Part shown: piece by piece, positions 1 to 10,589 of the stretch | How positions within the stretch are numbered: position 1 is the stretch's first letter | How the letters are laid out: each line of letters starts with the position of its first letter | NCBI GenBank assembly: GCA_907163375.1 | Contig: CAJQUW010006859.1 | Coordinates: 62,001-126,000 of the forward strand | From: Prostheceraeus crozeri | Lineage: Eukaryota; Platyhelminthes; Polycladida; Euryleptidae | Direction: 5' to 3' | DNA: 64,000 nucleotides | Position numbers and translations under genes: made by a program | Notes under the pieces: generated by a model | The model's input: the letters and a program-made list of their open reading frames with translations, nothing else | The model's database searches: none | What the model was told of the DNA's origin: nothing

Positions 1-68
1 TATATTTGTACTTTTTAAGTACACTATCACTTAAATTGATTACAAATACAAATTACTGCGTCTTTCTA

Positions 69-843
69 CAATTACTTTTCAATTACTTCAGATTATTTGT
101 TTTTCAATTACTTCAGATTATTTGTTTTTCAATTACTTCAAATTATTTGTTTTTCAATTACTTCAGATTATCTGTTTTCAATTACTTCAGATTATCTGTT
201 TTTCAATTACTTCAGATTATTTGTTTTTCAATTACTTCAGATTATTTGTTTTTCAATTACTTCAGATTATTTGTTTTTCAATTACTTCAAATTATTTGTT
301 TTTCAATTACTTCAGATTATCTGTTTTCAATTACTTCAGATTATCTGTTTTTCAATTACTTCAGATTATTTGTTTTTCAATTACTTCAGATTATTTGTTT
401 TTCAATTACTTCAGATTATTTGTTTTTCAATTACTTCAGATTATTTGTTTTTCAATTACTTCAGATTATTTGTTTTTCAATTACTTCAGATTATCTGTTT
501 TCAATTACTTCAGATTATCTGTTTTTCAATTACTTCAGATTATTTGTTTTTCAATTACTTCAGATTATTTGTTTTTCAATTACTTCAGATTATCTGTTTT
601 CAATTACTTCAGATTATTTGTTTTTCAATTACTTCAGATTATTTGTTTTTCAATTACTTCAGATTATTTGTTTTTCAATTACTTCAGATTATTTGTTTTT
701 CAATTACTTCAGATTATTTGTTTTTCAATTACTTCAGATTATTTGTTTTTCAATTACTTCAGATTATTTGTTTTTCAATTACTTCAGATTATTTGTTTTT
801 CAATTACTTCAGATTATTTGTTTTTCAATTACTTCAGATTACT
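69..843. repeat. 25-bp minisatellite, about 31 copies
   Basis: Head-to-tail copies of a 25-bp unit with core CAATTACTTCAGATTA followed by TTTGTTTTT. Several units are 24 bp, having lost a T and carrying CTG instead of TTG. Because 25 is not a multiple of 3 and the unit lacks stops, all three plus frames are open for over 250 codons and give a repeated Phe/Tyr/Leu peptide. These are not genes. Position 844 onward returns to ordinary AT-rich sequence with nothing recognisable until the exon at 1151. Confidence 0.97.
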
Positions 844-1150
844 GCCAGTGTTGCACTACACATTCCCCCATCATTTACTTTTTTCTAACGTTGATTACGA
901 TGCTCCTTCAAATACTGCGCTTGCAGTGTTGACTTTAAATTACCACCTTTTCTCCTTTCCCCAAGTGTTTTAGCCTTTTCATTAGGTTCAAATTGAATAT
1001 ACCTTACTGATGCACCGAGACTTGTGGATTCTAGGAGACTTAAGTTTGCACTTACGTGTATATCTAGTCTAAAATTTAAACAGGGGTTCTAGAGGAATTC
1101 ATGTGCCCTTCTTTTTCCGAAGAAGAAATTGTGTTGGTTTTCCTATTTAG

Positions 1151-1277
1151 ATTTACGATCAGCAATATGGATTCGGGGAGGGGGGAGAATATCATTACCA
1201 GTACAATGGTTTTGACTTTGACAATGCGTTTCGTCGTAAAATTTTATTTAAACAAAATGCCACCAGTTGTACATCGA
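1151..1277 (+). CDS. Candidate internal exon of a DnaJ (Hsp40)-like protein
   Basis: A pyrimidine-containing acceptor (tcctatttag) ends at 1150 and a strong GTAAGT donor starts at 1278. The exon begins in phase 0, leaves one base of a split codon, and has no stop. The peptide starts I-YDQQYGFGEGGEYHYQ and continues NGFDFDNAF. In DnaJ proteins the last J-domain helix ends with R..YDQ.G and is followed by a Gly/Phe-rich linker; the ..FDFDNAF stretch resembles the linker of DNAJB9/ERdj4-type proteins. The J-domain exon with HPD would lie upstream of the window, and I did not find the next exon. If real, it is a different gene from the one starting at 5776, because the splice phases do not match directly. 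It could also be a pseudogene fragment. Confidence 0.5.
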
Positions 1278-1820
1278 GTAAGTGTCTGTATGACAGCGCA
1301 TCGTCGATGAGGTAGTTTGACTGTAAAGTGATTGCAATTACTTCTCATTTGCATGACTCATAATGTATTTGATTTTAATTACAAATTACTCATCAGTATG
1401 GCAATTTTGTGACCTAAAATTCTAGAAATTTTGATTTGTAAGAATCTACAATTTGACAAATTTTGACCTGAGAAGAAAAGTTAACCGGTTTGCTAGACCT
1501 CTGTAACTTATTACTGTTTCTCTTTTATCACGCTTATTTCTCTATTTGTCACATTTTGCGGGCAGTTTTTTTGTACTTCTCATTTTTATGTAAACGTTCA
1601 CCGAATGTTAAAGTGGAACAAATAAACTACATTATCAATATTATTAAGGCAAGATTGTGTGCCAAAAATTTAACATTTATATATATTCCCAAAATTACAG
1701 TCACAGCATTAAATTCTTTTTATGGTACAAAGACAAGTACTTTCAACATTTTCAGGTGCGAATGGTCTATCTTTTCGAAGTAAATTGTTAAGCAATAAAA
1801 ATGAACGCCCAACGGCACCT
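1278..1820. other. AT-rich stretch, nothing recognised
   Basis: Sequence between the DnaJ-like exon and the 20-bp minisatellite. The only long open stretch (1490-1783) has a low-information Phe/Ile/Lys composition and no family resemblance. Confidence 0.4.
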
Positions 1821-2900
1821 GAGGTCGACGTACAGCGCTGAAGGTCGGTGTACAGCGCTGAAGGTCGGTGTACAGCGCTGAAGGTCGGTGTACAGCGCTG
1901 AAGGTTTGCGTACAGCGCTGAAGGTCGGTGTACAGCGCTGAAGGTCGGTGTACAGCGCTGAAGGTCGGTGTACAGCGCTGAAGGTCGGCGTACAGCGCTG
2001 AAGGTCGGTGTACAGCGCTGAAGGTCGGCGTACAGCGCTGAAGGTCGGTGTACAGCGCTGAAGGTCGGTGTACAGCGCTGAAGGTCGGCGGACAGCGCTG
2101 AAGGTCGGCGTACAGCGCTGAAGGTCGGTGTACAGCGCTGAAGGTCGGCGTACAGCGCTGAAGGTCGGCGTACAGCGCTGAAGGTCGGTGTACAGCGCTG
2201 AAGGTTTGCGGACAGCGCTGAAGGTCGGTGTACAGCGCTGAAGGTCGGTGTACAGCGCTGAAGGTTTGCGGACAGCGCTGAAGGTCGGCGTACAGCGCTG
2301 AAGGTCGGCGTACAGCGCTGAAGGTCGGTGTACAGCGCTGAAGGTCGGTGTACAGCGCTGAAGGTCGGCGTACAGCGCTGAAGGTCGGCGTACAGCGCTG
2401 AAGGTCGGCGTACAGCGCTGAAGGTTGGCGTACAGCGCTGAAGGTCGGCGTACAGCGCTGAAGGTCGGCGGACAGCGCTGAAGGTCGGCGTACAGCGCTG
2501 AAGGTCGGCGGACAGCGCTGAAGGTCGGTGTACAGCGCTGAAGGTCGGCGTACAGCGCTGAAGGTCGACGTACAGCGCTGAAGGTTGGCGTACAGCTCTG
2601 AAGGTCGGTGTACAGCGCTGAAGGTCGGTGTACAGCGCTGAAGGTCGGCGTACAGCGCTGAAGGTCGGCGTACAGCGCTGAAGGTCGGTGTACAGCGCTG
2701 AAGGTCGCGTACAGCGCTGAAGGTCGGCGTACAGCGCTGAAGGTCGGTGTACAGCGCTGAAGGTCGACGTACAGCGCTGAAGGTCGGTGTACAGCGATGA
2801 AGGTCGGCGTACAGCGCTGAAGGTCGGCGTACAGCGCTGAAGGTCGGTGTACAGCGCTGAAGGTCGACGTACAGCGCTGAAGGTCGGTGTACAGCGCTGG
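1821..2900. repeat. 20-bp GC-rich minisatellite, about 54 copies
   Basis: Tandem 20-bp units TACAGCGCTGAAGGTCGGYG, in perfect 60-bp register until a 1-bp deletion near 2707. Every unit contains the 8-bp palindrome CAGCGCTG and at least two CpGs, in an otherwise AT-rich region. Variants change the spacer (cggtg, cggcg, cgacg, ttgcg) or the first base (tacag to gacag). The pair ttgcg-gacag recurs at 2196 and 2256, so blocks of three units have been duplicated. The minus strand is open for 372-399 codons as a consequence of the repeat, with a 20-residue period (FSAVRRPSALYTDLQRCTPT); I do not regard this as a gene. Confidence 0.97.
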
Positions 2901-4460
2901 AGACACATTATCGCGCTTTAAGTTAATAATGCTATCGAGATCACTTTTAGCACCATTGTTTTTTGATGCAAGCGCCTATGCCCACACAATCGTCCTTCAG
3001 GTCCACATCTGAAATGTCATCGTGCGCTTCCTTGATGCTGTACGTACGCTGTGCTTTCCATCTTCCAAATTAGATGGAGAAGAACTTGTTGCGCAGCCAA
3101 TGAATACAGCGTTGGAAAGGCTGGTACTAATTACTCGAAATATCGTCGTTTGTGAAATATGTGCTAGAAAAGCGATGATCCATAAACATTTTTTGACCTA
3201 ACCTAAAATTTTGACAATATTTTCACTTTTTTGATCAGTCAACACATTTTGCCTTACTCATTAGATATTGTTGAATATGTCAGTATCTAGTCAATGCAAT
3301 AAAAAATTTAATCATTTTCTATGTTAATCCATTTAACTAAATGTCGTTGATGAGTTACAGTTCTATGCCAAAGATATTCATTCATGGATATCTTCGTTAC
3401 ATATCTGTGAAAATCTATGGCCTGATTCATTGATTTCATAGAAATTAACAATACCATAGAAAGTCCTAGAATGGAAATTGCATGAAAATTATGGCACACG
3501 CCGGGGGAACTTAGTTGGGTCAAAATGCAACTTTTGCGATCTGACTTCCATGTTTTTTGATTGGCATTTATATCTATCAGGCCAATTCTTGATCTGGATT
3601 GTTGGCCCTTGTCGAAAGATCATGTACTCAAAAGCAATAGTGAATTTACAAAATACTGCGCCGACAGGATGACAAAGAAGGAAATCCTTTTAAACGTTCT
3701 GTACGTTCATCATTTTGAAATATCGCTCCTATAATCTATCAATAGTATAATCAGACTCTTATGCAACTTGTAATGTCGATTTACAGAACATGCATAACTC
3801 CAGCTTGAAATCAGAGGCCAAGAAATCTTAGAGTATTCATTTTACTTTAAAGTTCCCCTGTTCACTAAATTTGAATAATTGTCAAAATCTCTACATGCAT
3901 TCGAATATCAACTTCCAAAATATCACATGTGTCATTCAATGATTAATTGAAAAGTTCCAGCGACATTTCATTTATTTGAGAAATGATTGTCGGTAAAGAA
4001 ACTTTCAATGTGTTTATTCCAGAAAAGCGCCAGGTTTCTTAGCCGCTTGAAGAAGAAATTATCCAATAATTAGACTTTCTATCGGTGAATTCTTCAGATG
4101 TTCTTACAAACAGCACACCGACCACTTTCAATTATGACTTTGTGAACCAATTTTTAATTCGCATTCCAATATTGGAATATTGTTGTCAGTGACTGCTACA
4201 AATAGACACACTATATTAATCCATGGAATAGTAGGCTATTTCACATGAAACAATGCCGCCATCTCACTTGCAATAATTCTCTTCATGGAAATCCTGTAAT
4301 TAGGTGTCAACAACTGCCACAACCAACTTGGCAAATAGTTTGACTATGATACAATGTTTTAGATCGAATCTGATCTACAAACCATAGATTTTTCCATGTG
4401 CCATCATTGCACATAGGCAAGATATCAAACTTCCATTCTAGTGTACTATTATCCACTTCT
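2901..4460. other. No gene recognised; small hAT-like relic
   Basis: Ordinary AT-rich DNA. The only resemblance I see is at 3436-3485, where CATAGAAATT and CTAGAATGGAAATT recall the left end of the 254-bp element present at 17047 and 45067, so this is probably a relic of that family. Confidence 0.35.
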
Positions 4461-4464
4461 ATGA

Positions 4465-4686
4465 TTGATATCATTGACTCCAAAGGTCCATTGTGTTTTC
4501 TATCATGTGAAAGAATTTTGTTTGAAGAATGAAGCTTTACTTGGTCGATCTTCAGAACAGTCACTCGAAGCTATTCACAGTGACTTTAAATCGACATGGT
4601 CCAAGTATAAAGTGCCCGAGAATCATCCAATTTATCCGACCGCACTACTTTGTGCTGTGCGTGAGTACATTAGTAAGCATATTTAG
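4465..4686 (+). pseudogene. Relic of a mobile-element protein (unclassified)
   Basis: The reading frame contains LTPKVHCVFYHVKEFC, then GRSSEQSLEAIHSDFKSTW and YKVPENHPIY. I associate the pattern 'LTPK.H....H...FC....G...SEQ..E..H.DF..TW..YKV....P.Y...L..AV..YNS.H' with a protein repeated in many invertebrate genomes and presumably carried by a DNA element. Only this C-terminal part is present. An in-frame stop lies just upstream of 4465 and no partner domain is visible. Confidence 0.4.
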
Positions 4687-4689
4687 TTT

Positions 4690-5775
4690 GTTCACCAGTT
4701 TATGTTTGTTATATTTCGCGGCATTTTATGCATGTGTTTTCTGTAATTTCTAAAATACATACTTACTCCGTATCGTTGTCAATGTTGATCATTTTTTTAA
4801 TGTAAATCAAGTTGATTTCTATGAATATTGTTCTGATATCATAAAGATGTAGACACACCAACGTGGGTATCATAATTAATAGAATTACATTATTATGAAT
4901 TTTTTGCATAAATGTGATTTGTAAATTGATGTTCATCTTTTCGACTTCAAATCAGGATTTTGCTCTTGTAAGTAGTATTTGAGGGACATTAATTGAATAT
5001 AATAGAAGGCGAGGTCACCGGGGATTGTCATTCTAACTATAGATGGACCACTGATCATCATTGATTACAAAACTGTAACAATACTGAGCTCTAATCTTTT
5101 AGTTTTCACTATAAGTTTGAAAATTATTTCATGAGTAGTATGAAAAGCGCTTTTCGCCATTTTCTCAGAAGGCCATCGTTAAAAGATTTTTGTTTTTGTC
5201 TTAAAATGATGAGCTATTGGTATATTATCAAAAAATGATGACAAATTGGCCGGGCATTTTTTTCTGACTTTTTCGAAATTTAAACCCACCGTGTGATGTG
5301 ATCTGCTTTGAATGTAATTTGTATGGTTGATCGCGACGTCTATATTCAACAATAGCAATGTTAATACGATGCCTCGCTCGTTCTACATTTTCAGTGTCGT
5401 ATAGACATCGTATTAACATTGCTATAATGTAATTTGATTTGAATTACTAATTACTTAATAGTAATCGCAATTCCAAGTGCGAAACAAGTCTGCATAAGGC
5501 ATATGTTGAATGGATAACATGACATTTAACTTGACATATGAGGGACGCTTTCACCAACCATGTATCGAAAGAAAAACTCAATCCTTCATTCCTCTGCATT
5601 CTTGAAATGATGGAGCAAATAAGTTGTTTGTCATTTGGATAGAGAAAAAGTTGGAAAATAAGAGAAAATCGTATAGCTGATGAATGGAACTCATCCGACT
5701 TTCGAAGAAAAAATGGTTGAACTGCATTGTTGAATGTTTATTTAGGAGTTTCATTGAAAGTTTCCTTGTTTTCAG
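4690..5775. other. Intronic DNA with a short inverted repeat
   Basis: Nothing coding recognised. At 5353-5424 two 18-20 bp arms (agcaatgttaatacgatg and its complement) face each other across about 35 bp, a potential small hairpin. The segment from 5760 is the acceptor of the next exon (tttccttgttttcag). Confidence 0.4.
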
Positions 5776-5916
5776 GCTCTCAGGGACGACTATCTTCATA
5801 TGAGGAAGCGATTGCAAAACGTCGAACAGCAAAACAAATATCTGAGTGAATTACTTCAGAAAACAATGTCTACAACCGCATCAGTTCAAACGCCGTCTCC
5901 GGAGATAGATTCTCTG
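5776..5916 (+). CDS. Coiled-coil exon of the long plus-strand gene
   Basis: Acceptor TTTCCTTGTTTTCAG ends at 5775 and donor GTGAGT starts at 5917. The 141 bp encode exactly 47 residues, phase 0 at both ends: ALRDDYLHMRKRLQNVEQQN, then KYLSELLQKTM and a Ser/Thr/Pro tail (TASVQTPSPEIDSL). Hydrophobic residues at heptad spacing (Y, M, L, V, L, L) indicate a coiled coil. The 'EQQN..LS.LL' pattern reminds me of the N-terminal coiled coil of the NCKAP5 family, but I cannot confirm this and give no symbol. Earlier exons must lie upstream and were not found. GC content is higher than in the flanks. Confidence 0.72.
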
Positions 5917-6487
5917 GTGAGTGGCAAGAAATGAAGATATTTCAATCAGAGGGAATCACATTCTTTGCTAGTTTGGATAGTAACAGAATGGAAAATAAAG
6001 GAATGAAGACGAAGTGAAGGAAACCCCGCTGATCAGATAGGATATAAGGTTTGAATCATCCCTGAAAAAGGAAGCACGACTACAAAGTCGGAGCTCCTTA
6101 GATCAGTCATTCAAAAGACTTCCGAATAAGAATATAATAACATAAAATAAATCTATGAAATTGCTTTTATGATAATTTTTGTCAAGTCTGTCTCGCTGTT
6201 GTATCAGTACACGTTCACGAATTCATACACAGGGCTTCGAAATGATGTTTTCATTTCCGCTGAGTTCAATATTTATAGTCATCAGCTTTCTATTTTAACT
6301 AGTGATATTACAAATGCTTTCAAGCATGACGACAGCGAATCACAAAAAGTGTGCAGAAACAAGAGTTTTCTGTTTCATCTGATAGGAAATGACTTCCTTG
6401 TCGGGGTGGTCCGCTGGTGTTGATGTCTTGAATAAAGGCTGACTCCGTAGTGTTCCAGACGACTCTTTATTCCCAGATTGTCCACCC
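5917..6487. other. Intron, nothing recognised
   Basis: AT-rich sequence following the donor of the coiled-coil exon, up to the left end of the next mobile element. Confidence 0.5.
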
Positions 6488-7840
6488 CACAGAATTACTC
6501 AGATCGTCTCTTTTTCTGTTTGACTAGAAGAGAAGCATTGGAACATTCAGTGTTTTATCCAGCCCTGTTTTGGGGGAATTTTTCCCCTATGATGGAAGAC
6601 ATAACTAAAATCATGCACTAGATACAGGATATAGCTGTAGATTTTTCAATGGCCTATTGCTTTTAAATCGTTTAAGTGACGCTCCGCTGGTTTCACTCGT
6701 GAGCGGGAGTTATCTATCCATAGAAATATGAGCTTTTGTAGTACAATGGCTATTTTTCTACATTATGTAAAGGTACTAAGGAATTCAGGGAAAGTGAACA
6801 TGAGTACATGTGAATGCAATTAATGATGTAATGTAATGATAATGTTGATTAATTGATGTGAATTATAGTGGTGATCAAATAAATAACTTTCAGGCAATAA
6901 AGCAATCATTAAATTGTAAGAAGTGATTAGTTAAAAGTTGCAATTAAAAAACGTTTCTATCGTCTCGAAATTATAGGCCCAAAATAGGCATACTTATATA
7001 CGCATGTTTTTGAAGTATTCGTGAACAGATCAGATTAGTGACACGTCAAATGTACAGGCCCATTTATATTGTACATAAGGAATTACAGTTTCTCATTGTC
7101 TGATGAAATACATAAACTTTCAGAACCCCTTAAAGGAAACCCCCCCCCTGAACCACTAGGAGTGGATAAAACACTAGGAACATCTAGTTCTAATGAAATG
7201 GCACAATCTGCTGACTAAATACCATAGCAATCGAACAATGAGCAGTCAGTTCAACATTAAACACGCCAAATTATGCCAAGTTTCAGTGACAGTTATCAAC
7301 CGGATCACACAGCAAAGAGACATCGACGATGTCAACTTCTACAGAGAAGTTTGTGAACGCTTTTTTCGTGCGCTTGATATTTTTTGATAATGATCGGAGG
7401 GCCCAACATTATCGAGAGAACTTTTGCTCAATGATCTGAATTCTTCGAATCTGAAGGAGTCGTGGCGATCGGAGCATTTTGAAGGAATTCACAGCAATCC
7501 GCGCACACCGTAATACCACATTCAGTCACACATCGCTGTCGATATACTCAAGAGGTTAGTGAGGTCATTGGGTGAAGTGATTTTCTCTCGTCTGCTAAAC
7601 AAAGAATCTTGTGGACTGACAATATCGAGAAAAACTCGCCTGAATTCTTCAAATGAGAAGGAATCGTGGCGATCGAAGCATTTCGAAGGAATTTTCAGCA
7701 ATCCGCAAGCGACGAACGAATAATGTATTTTTGTTTCAGCAAGGAATGGAGAATTCCTTTCTGCAGACTCACTAAGTTCCTTCGTATGTCATCGTTTTGA
7801 ATTAGTTCTCCCTGAAGTGCTTAAACAATGTCATTATGTG
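6488..7840 (+). mobile_element. hAT-like MITE, family 1 (CACAGAATT ends), interrupted
   Basis: Starts CACAGAATTACTCAGATCGTC and matches the intact copy at 41222-41741 over 6488-6547 and again from 7177 to 7840 (same order: aatgaaatggcacaatctg, caaagagacatcgacgatg, gatcggagggcccaacatt). It ends with a degenerate attatgtg where the intact copy has aattctgtg. The intact segments are separated by the 629-bp insertion at 6548-7176. No target duplication can be read at the outer ends, consistent with an old copy. The short open frame at 7193-7387 is part of the repeat and has no recognisable product. Confidence 0.75.
6548..7176. mobile_element. hAT-like non-autonomous element nested in family 1 copy
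   Basis: Left end CAGTGTTTTATCCAGCCC; right end GGATAAAACACTA, the reverse complement of TAGTGTTTTATCC. The flanks ggaacatt (6540-6547) and ggaacatc (7177-7184) form an 8-bp target duplication with one mismatch. Terminal repeats starting YAGTG with 8-bp duplications are characteristic of hAT elements. At 629 bp and with no open frame it is non-autonomous. The host repeat resumes exactly after the duplication. Confidence 0.75.
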
Positions 7841-7847
7841 CTTTCGT

Positions 7848-7908
7848 GGTTCGACCTTTCCGCAAAAGATCGCGAGGCCGAGCATTTAACCATTGTGCCA
7901 TGAAGACA
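7848..7908 (-). repeat. SINE-A fragment (tRNA-related head)
   Basis: Read on the minus strand it has the A-box-like ggcacaatgg and a tRNA-like segment ending at a decayed B box, as in the full SINE-A copies. The 3' part is missing. Confidence 0.6.
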
Positions 7909-8428
7909 GCTCGCATGGGAGTTTTCATTCGGGGGAAATGTTAGCATTTCGGGAAATCGATAGTCATTCAGTTTGTACTTGTACCATTAACGTTCACTGT
8001 TCAATCCATGTCGGATTCGGGTTTTAGATATTCGATGATAATAATTAAGTAATTATAATGCCCAAATTAGAATTGCGATTTCGCAAAATGATGAAGCGAT
8101 TCTGAAATATTGTAGTGGAAGTCAGAAAAGTAAACAAAAGTACAAATCGAATGATTCAACCGAATTACTCTCCCACACTCCATGTTGTGCAATATTAATG
8201 TGATTATGTAACAAAGGAAATAAAATGCAACTTGTCAGTCATGTCATGCAATCTAATTGCATGTATTATGTTATTTCGAGCGGAGAAGATTTCATCCAGA
8301 TAGCTTGCTCGAAGATGGGTTTGGAGATGCGTAAAGCGCAAAGCAGTTGAAAAATAGATTTAAATTGATTGATTTTCCACTAGATTTTTTTTTCAATTGA
8401 ATTTCACAAGATTTTCCTTTTTAACTTT

Positions 8429-8590
8429 GGTCTCCGTGGCACAGTGCATAAGCGCCTGGCCTAGCGATCTTCTGGTCCAGAGGTCGAGCCCCGAAAGTGT
8501 CATTGGAAGTCGTCAGGACATCCGGACTGAAAGTATTACAAAGCTCCGGATGTCAACACAAAGTCTGACAATGTCAACGCCGTTTAAGAC
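8429..8590 (+). repeat. SINE-A, tRNA-derived
   Basis: Begins GGTCTCCGTGGCACAGTG, matching the RNA polymerase III A box (TRGCNNAGYGG), followed about 45 bp later by GGTCGAGCCCC, close to the B box. The tail includes gacatccggactgaaagt and aaagtctgacaatgtc, shared with the copies at 12338, 19645, 34456, 43326, 43681 and 49223. It is not a functional tRNA gene, since the acceptor arms do not pair. Confidence 0.82.
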
Positions 8591-8934
8591 CCCTGTATGG
8601 GAGAACAATGACGTCAAACCGTCTTTTTTTCAATAATTATTGCCTTTTCAGATTAGTCGTGTTGTTTTCAATTATATTTTTCGGATGCTTTATTGTATTA
8701 GTGATATTTGTCATCTAATTTGAAAGCTCCTGTGATGAATAACTAACTCTCAGGTCATCATTGGAGCTTTCAAATTAGATGACAAATATCACTAATACAA
8801 TAAAGCATCCGAAAAATATAATTGAAAACAACATGACTAATCTGAAAAGGCAATAATTATTGAAAAAAAGACGGTTTGACGTCATTGTTCTCCCATACAG
8901 GGGGCTTCAACAGCGTGGACATTGTCAGACTTTT
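8560..8934. repeat. 375-bp palindrome that includes a SINE-A tail
   Basis: The left arm 8560-8731 and right arm 8762-8934 are near-perfect reverse complements (for example gatgacaaatatcactaata against tattagtgatatttgtcatc), separated by about 30 bp. The outer 40 bp of each arm is the SINE-A tail (aaagtctgacaatgtc). The inner part is unique in this window. This suggests two SINE-bearing segments joined in inverted orientation, or a foldback rearrangement. Confidence 0.9.
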
Positions 8935-9315
8935 ATATATTTTTACCTCTCTATATTTCTTGCCCTTATTTGAATCACAATAGGGTACAGGTGCAATTGA
9001 TCACAATGACCACATAATTGCAAATTTGATTGACAATTGATAAAAAAGATATTTCAAAGGACATTTCACAAATTATTAAAAGTATTTGACGAAAAGAAAG
9101 AACTGGAAAATGAACAACAACAACATGAAACAATTTAGAAGCATATTCAGCAAATATATATGAATGTCTGAATTATTTTCTATAGCATCAATTACATTTT
9201 TAATTAAAAAAAAACACAGACGAACACATTTCTTCAATATTTTACTTATCTTGACATAAGCGTTGGATACTTTATCATTTATCGAAGTAAAACAAATTTG
9301 AAGTCCTCATGCGAT

Positions 9316-9672
9316 TCATTTTAAAATCCTGGAGGGATGAGAAGACATCTTAGAGGAGGACATCTTCTGGAATGACTGTCGGCACGCGTTTTGTGTCCCC
9401 GTAGTCGGCGGCGCAATGTTGGTGGGAATCGGTGTGATAACGCATCGCTGTTGGGAGCCGCGATCGTGAAAGATAAGGGATGGAATGCGCTGCGATGACT
9501 CACAAGCTATGCCCTTACCGGCTTGCGTGCTCACAGTCGCTAACAGATCATAAAGACGGAAATGTGGTCGGGAATGTGGAGTCGTCTTCAAGTCCCAGAC
9601 AACGTCGGTTTTCCGTCTTCCTGACGGCAGAAATGAACTCTTACCATCCTCGTCTATGAAGCTTTCCTGCAC
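9316..9672 (-). CDS. Uncharacterised open frame, doubtful
   Basis: A 118-codon frame lies in a patch distinctly richer in GC than its surroundings. The protein has no motif I recognise; it is rich in Ser, Pro, Arg and Thr, with no membrane segment or signal peptide. No convincing splice pair frames it. It may be part of an old mobile element or chance. The 380 bp before it (8935-9315) hold nothing recognisable. Confidence 0.15.
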   Translation of the reverse strand: MQESFIDEDGKSSFLPSGRRKTDVVWDLKTTPHSRPHFRLYDLLATVSTQAGKGIACESSQRIPSLIFHDRGSQQRCVITPIPTNIAPPTTGTQNACRQSFQKMSSSKMSSHPSRILK

Positions 9673-9927
9673 CCTTCAACATTTATTGCTCATTTATTCA
9701 GCGGTTTTGTATGCAGTCACTGGCGGAAGTCGGCCAGCTTATCAGATCATCATCATCAATGTGAACCAGTAGGCCATCATCACAGCTTTCCGCACGATCG
9801 ATACTTCTGGAAATGAGGTCAATTCTAAAGTTATTTGTCTTGAGATCTTAGATAACATTGCGATAGTTGAATTGAAGTCATCTATATATCTTTTCAGGTA
9901 ATAAAAGAGCGGGCACGGAGCCTCTCC

Positions 9928-10275
9928 CATGTGGCCGAAGTTATAGTTGTTCCAATCTCATCATTTGTGCTTCATGAGATGTATGAACATGATAGGAAAT
10001 TATCTGAAGACGTTCCTTGCCAGAAATTATGACTCCGCGCTGAGTATTTTCACTCAATCACAGAAAACAAAGAAAATTTCTGTTTTGCCAAAATCTTCAA
10101 TCTGAGTTCCATTGTAGTATTTAGCATGTCTTTCTTTGATCATATCTGACAAGAAAGGAACCAGATAGAACTCGGAAGACTTGCAGATTCGTAGTAGGCA
10201 GAGGATGTACATCATTCTGTGAAAGTCTCATTTTCGGCCTCGTTCCCTGCAGAAACTCGTCCTGGCTGCCGGACT
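9928..10275 (+). mobile_element. Right half of a foldback (AGTCCGG) element plus SINE-D scrap
   Basis: From about 9985 to 10275 the sequence parallels 13560-13858 throughout (gacaagaaaggaac, gcagattcgtagta, catcattctgtgaaagtctc, ggctgccggact). It ends with GGCTGCCGGACT, the right terminus of that family. The left terminus is absent, so this copy is truncated. Just before it, 9928-9985 (ccatgtggccgaagtt...) matches the tail of the SINE-D copy at 34036. Confidence 0.7.
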
Positions 10276-10589
10276 GTTACGTGTGCATTTATTAATAAAC
10301 GCTTATTCAAGAGAGATGCATTTGTATAGACGCTGATAATGACCCATTCCAAGAAAATTAATGTGCTGGTGTTCCACTTGAACGATAAAAATTTCATATC
10401 CTTGAAGTCATTACACTGGTGCAGACATCTGTAATACAGAGTATGTATATCTAATGCTGTCCCTCGTATCGATGGCGACTTCATGCATCTCCAAAAACAT
10501 TTGAATCGGCAGAAAATCGCATCCATTCTGATCATTGCGCGCTTCTTGTTGCAGATGAGATCTCTAATACGTCAGCGTTCCATTTTCAG

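Noticed and set aside
6..973. Three overlapping plus-strand open frames of 263-308 codons
   Set aside because: All are translations of the 25-bp minisatellite in different frames.
1709..2908. 399- and 372-codon minus-strand open frames
   Set aside because: They are produced by the 20-bp minisatellite, open in more than one frame with a strict 20-residue period, and have no splice or start context.
9321..9672. Second gene on the minus strand
   Set aside because: Kept only as a very low-confidence open frame: no splice sites, homologue or conserved motif.
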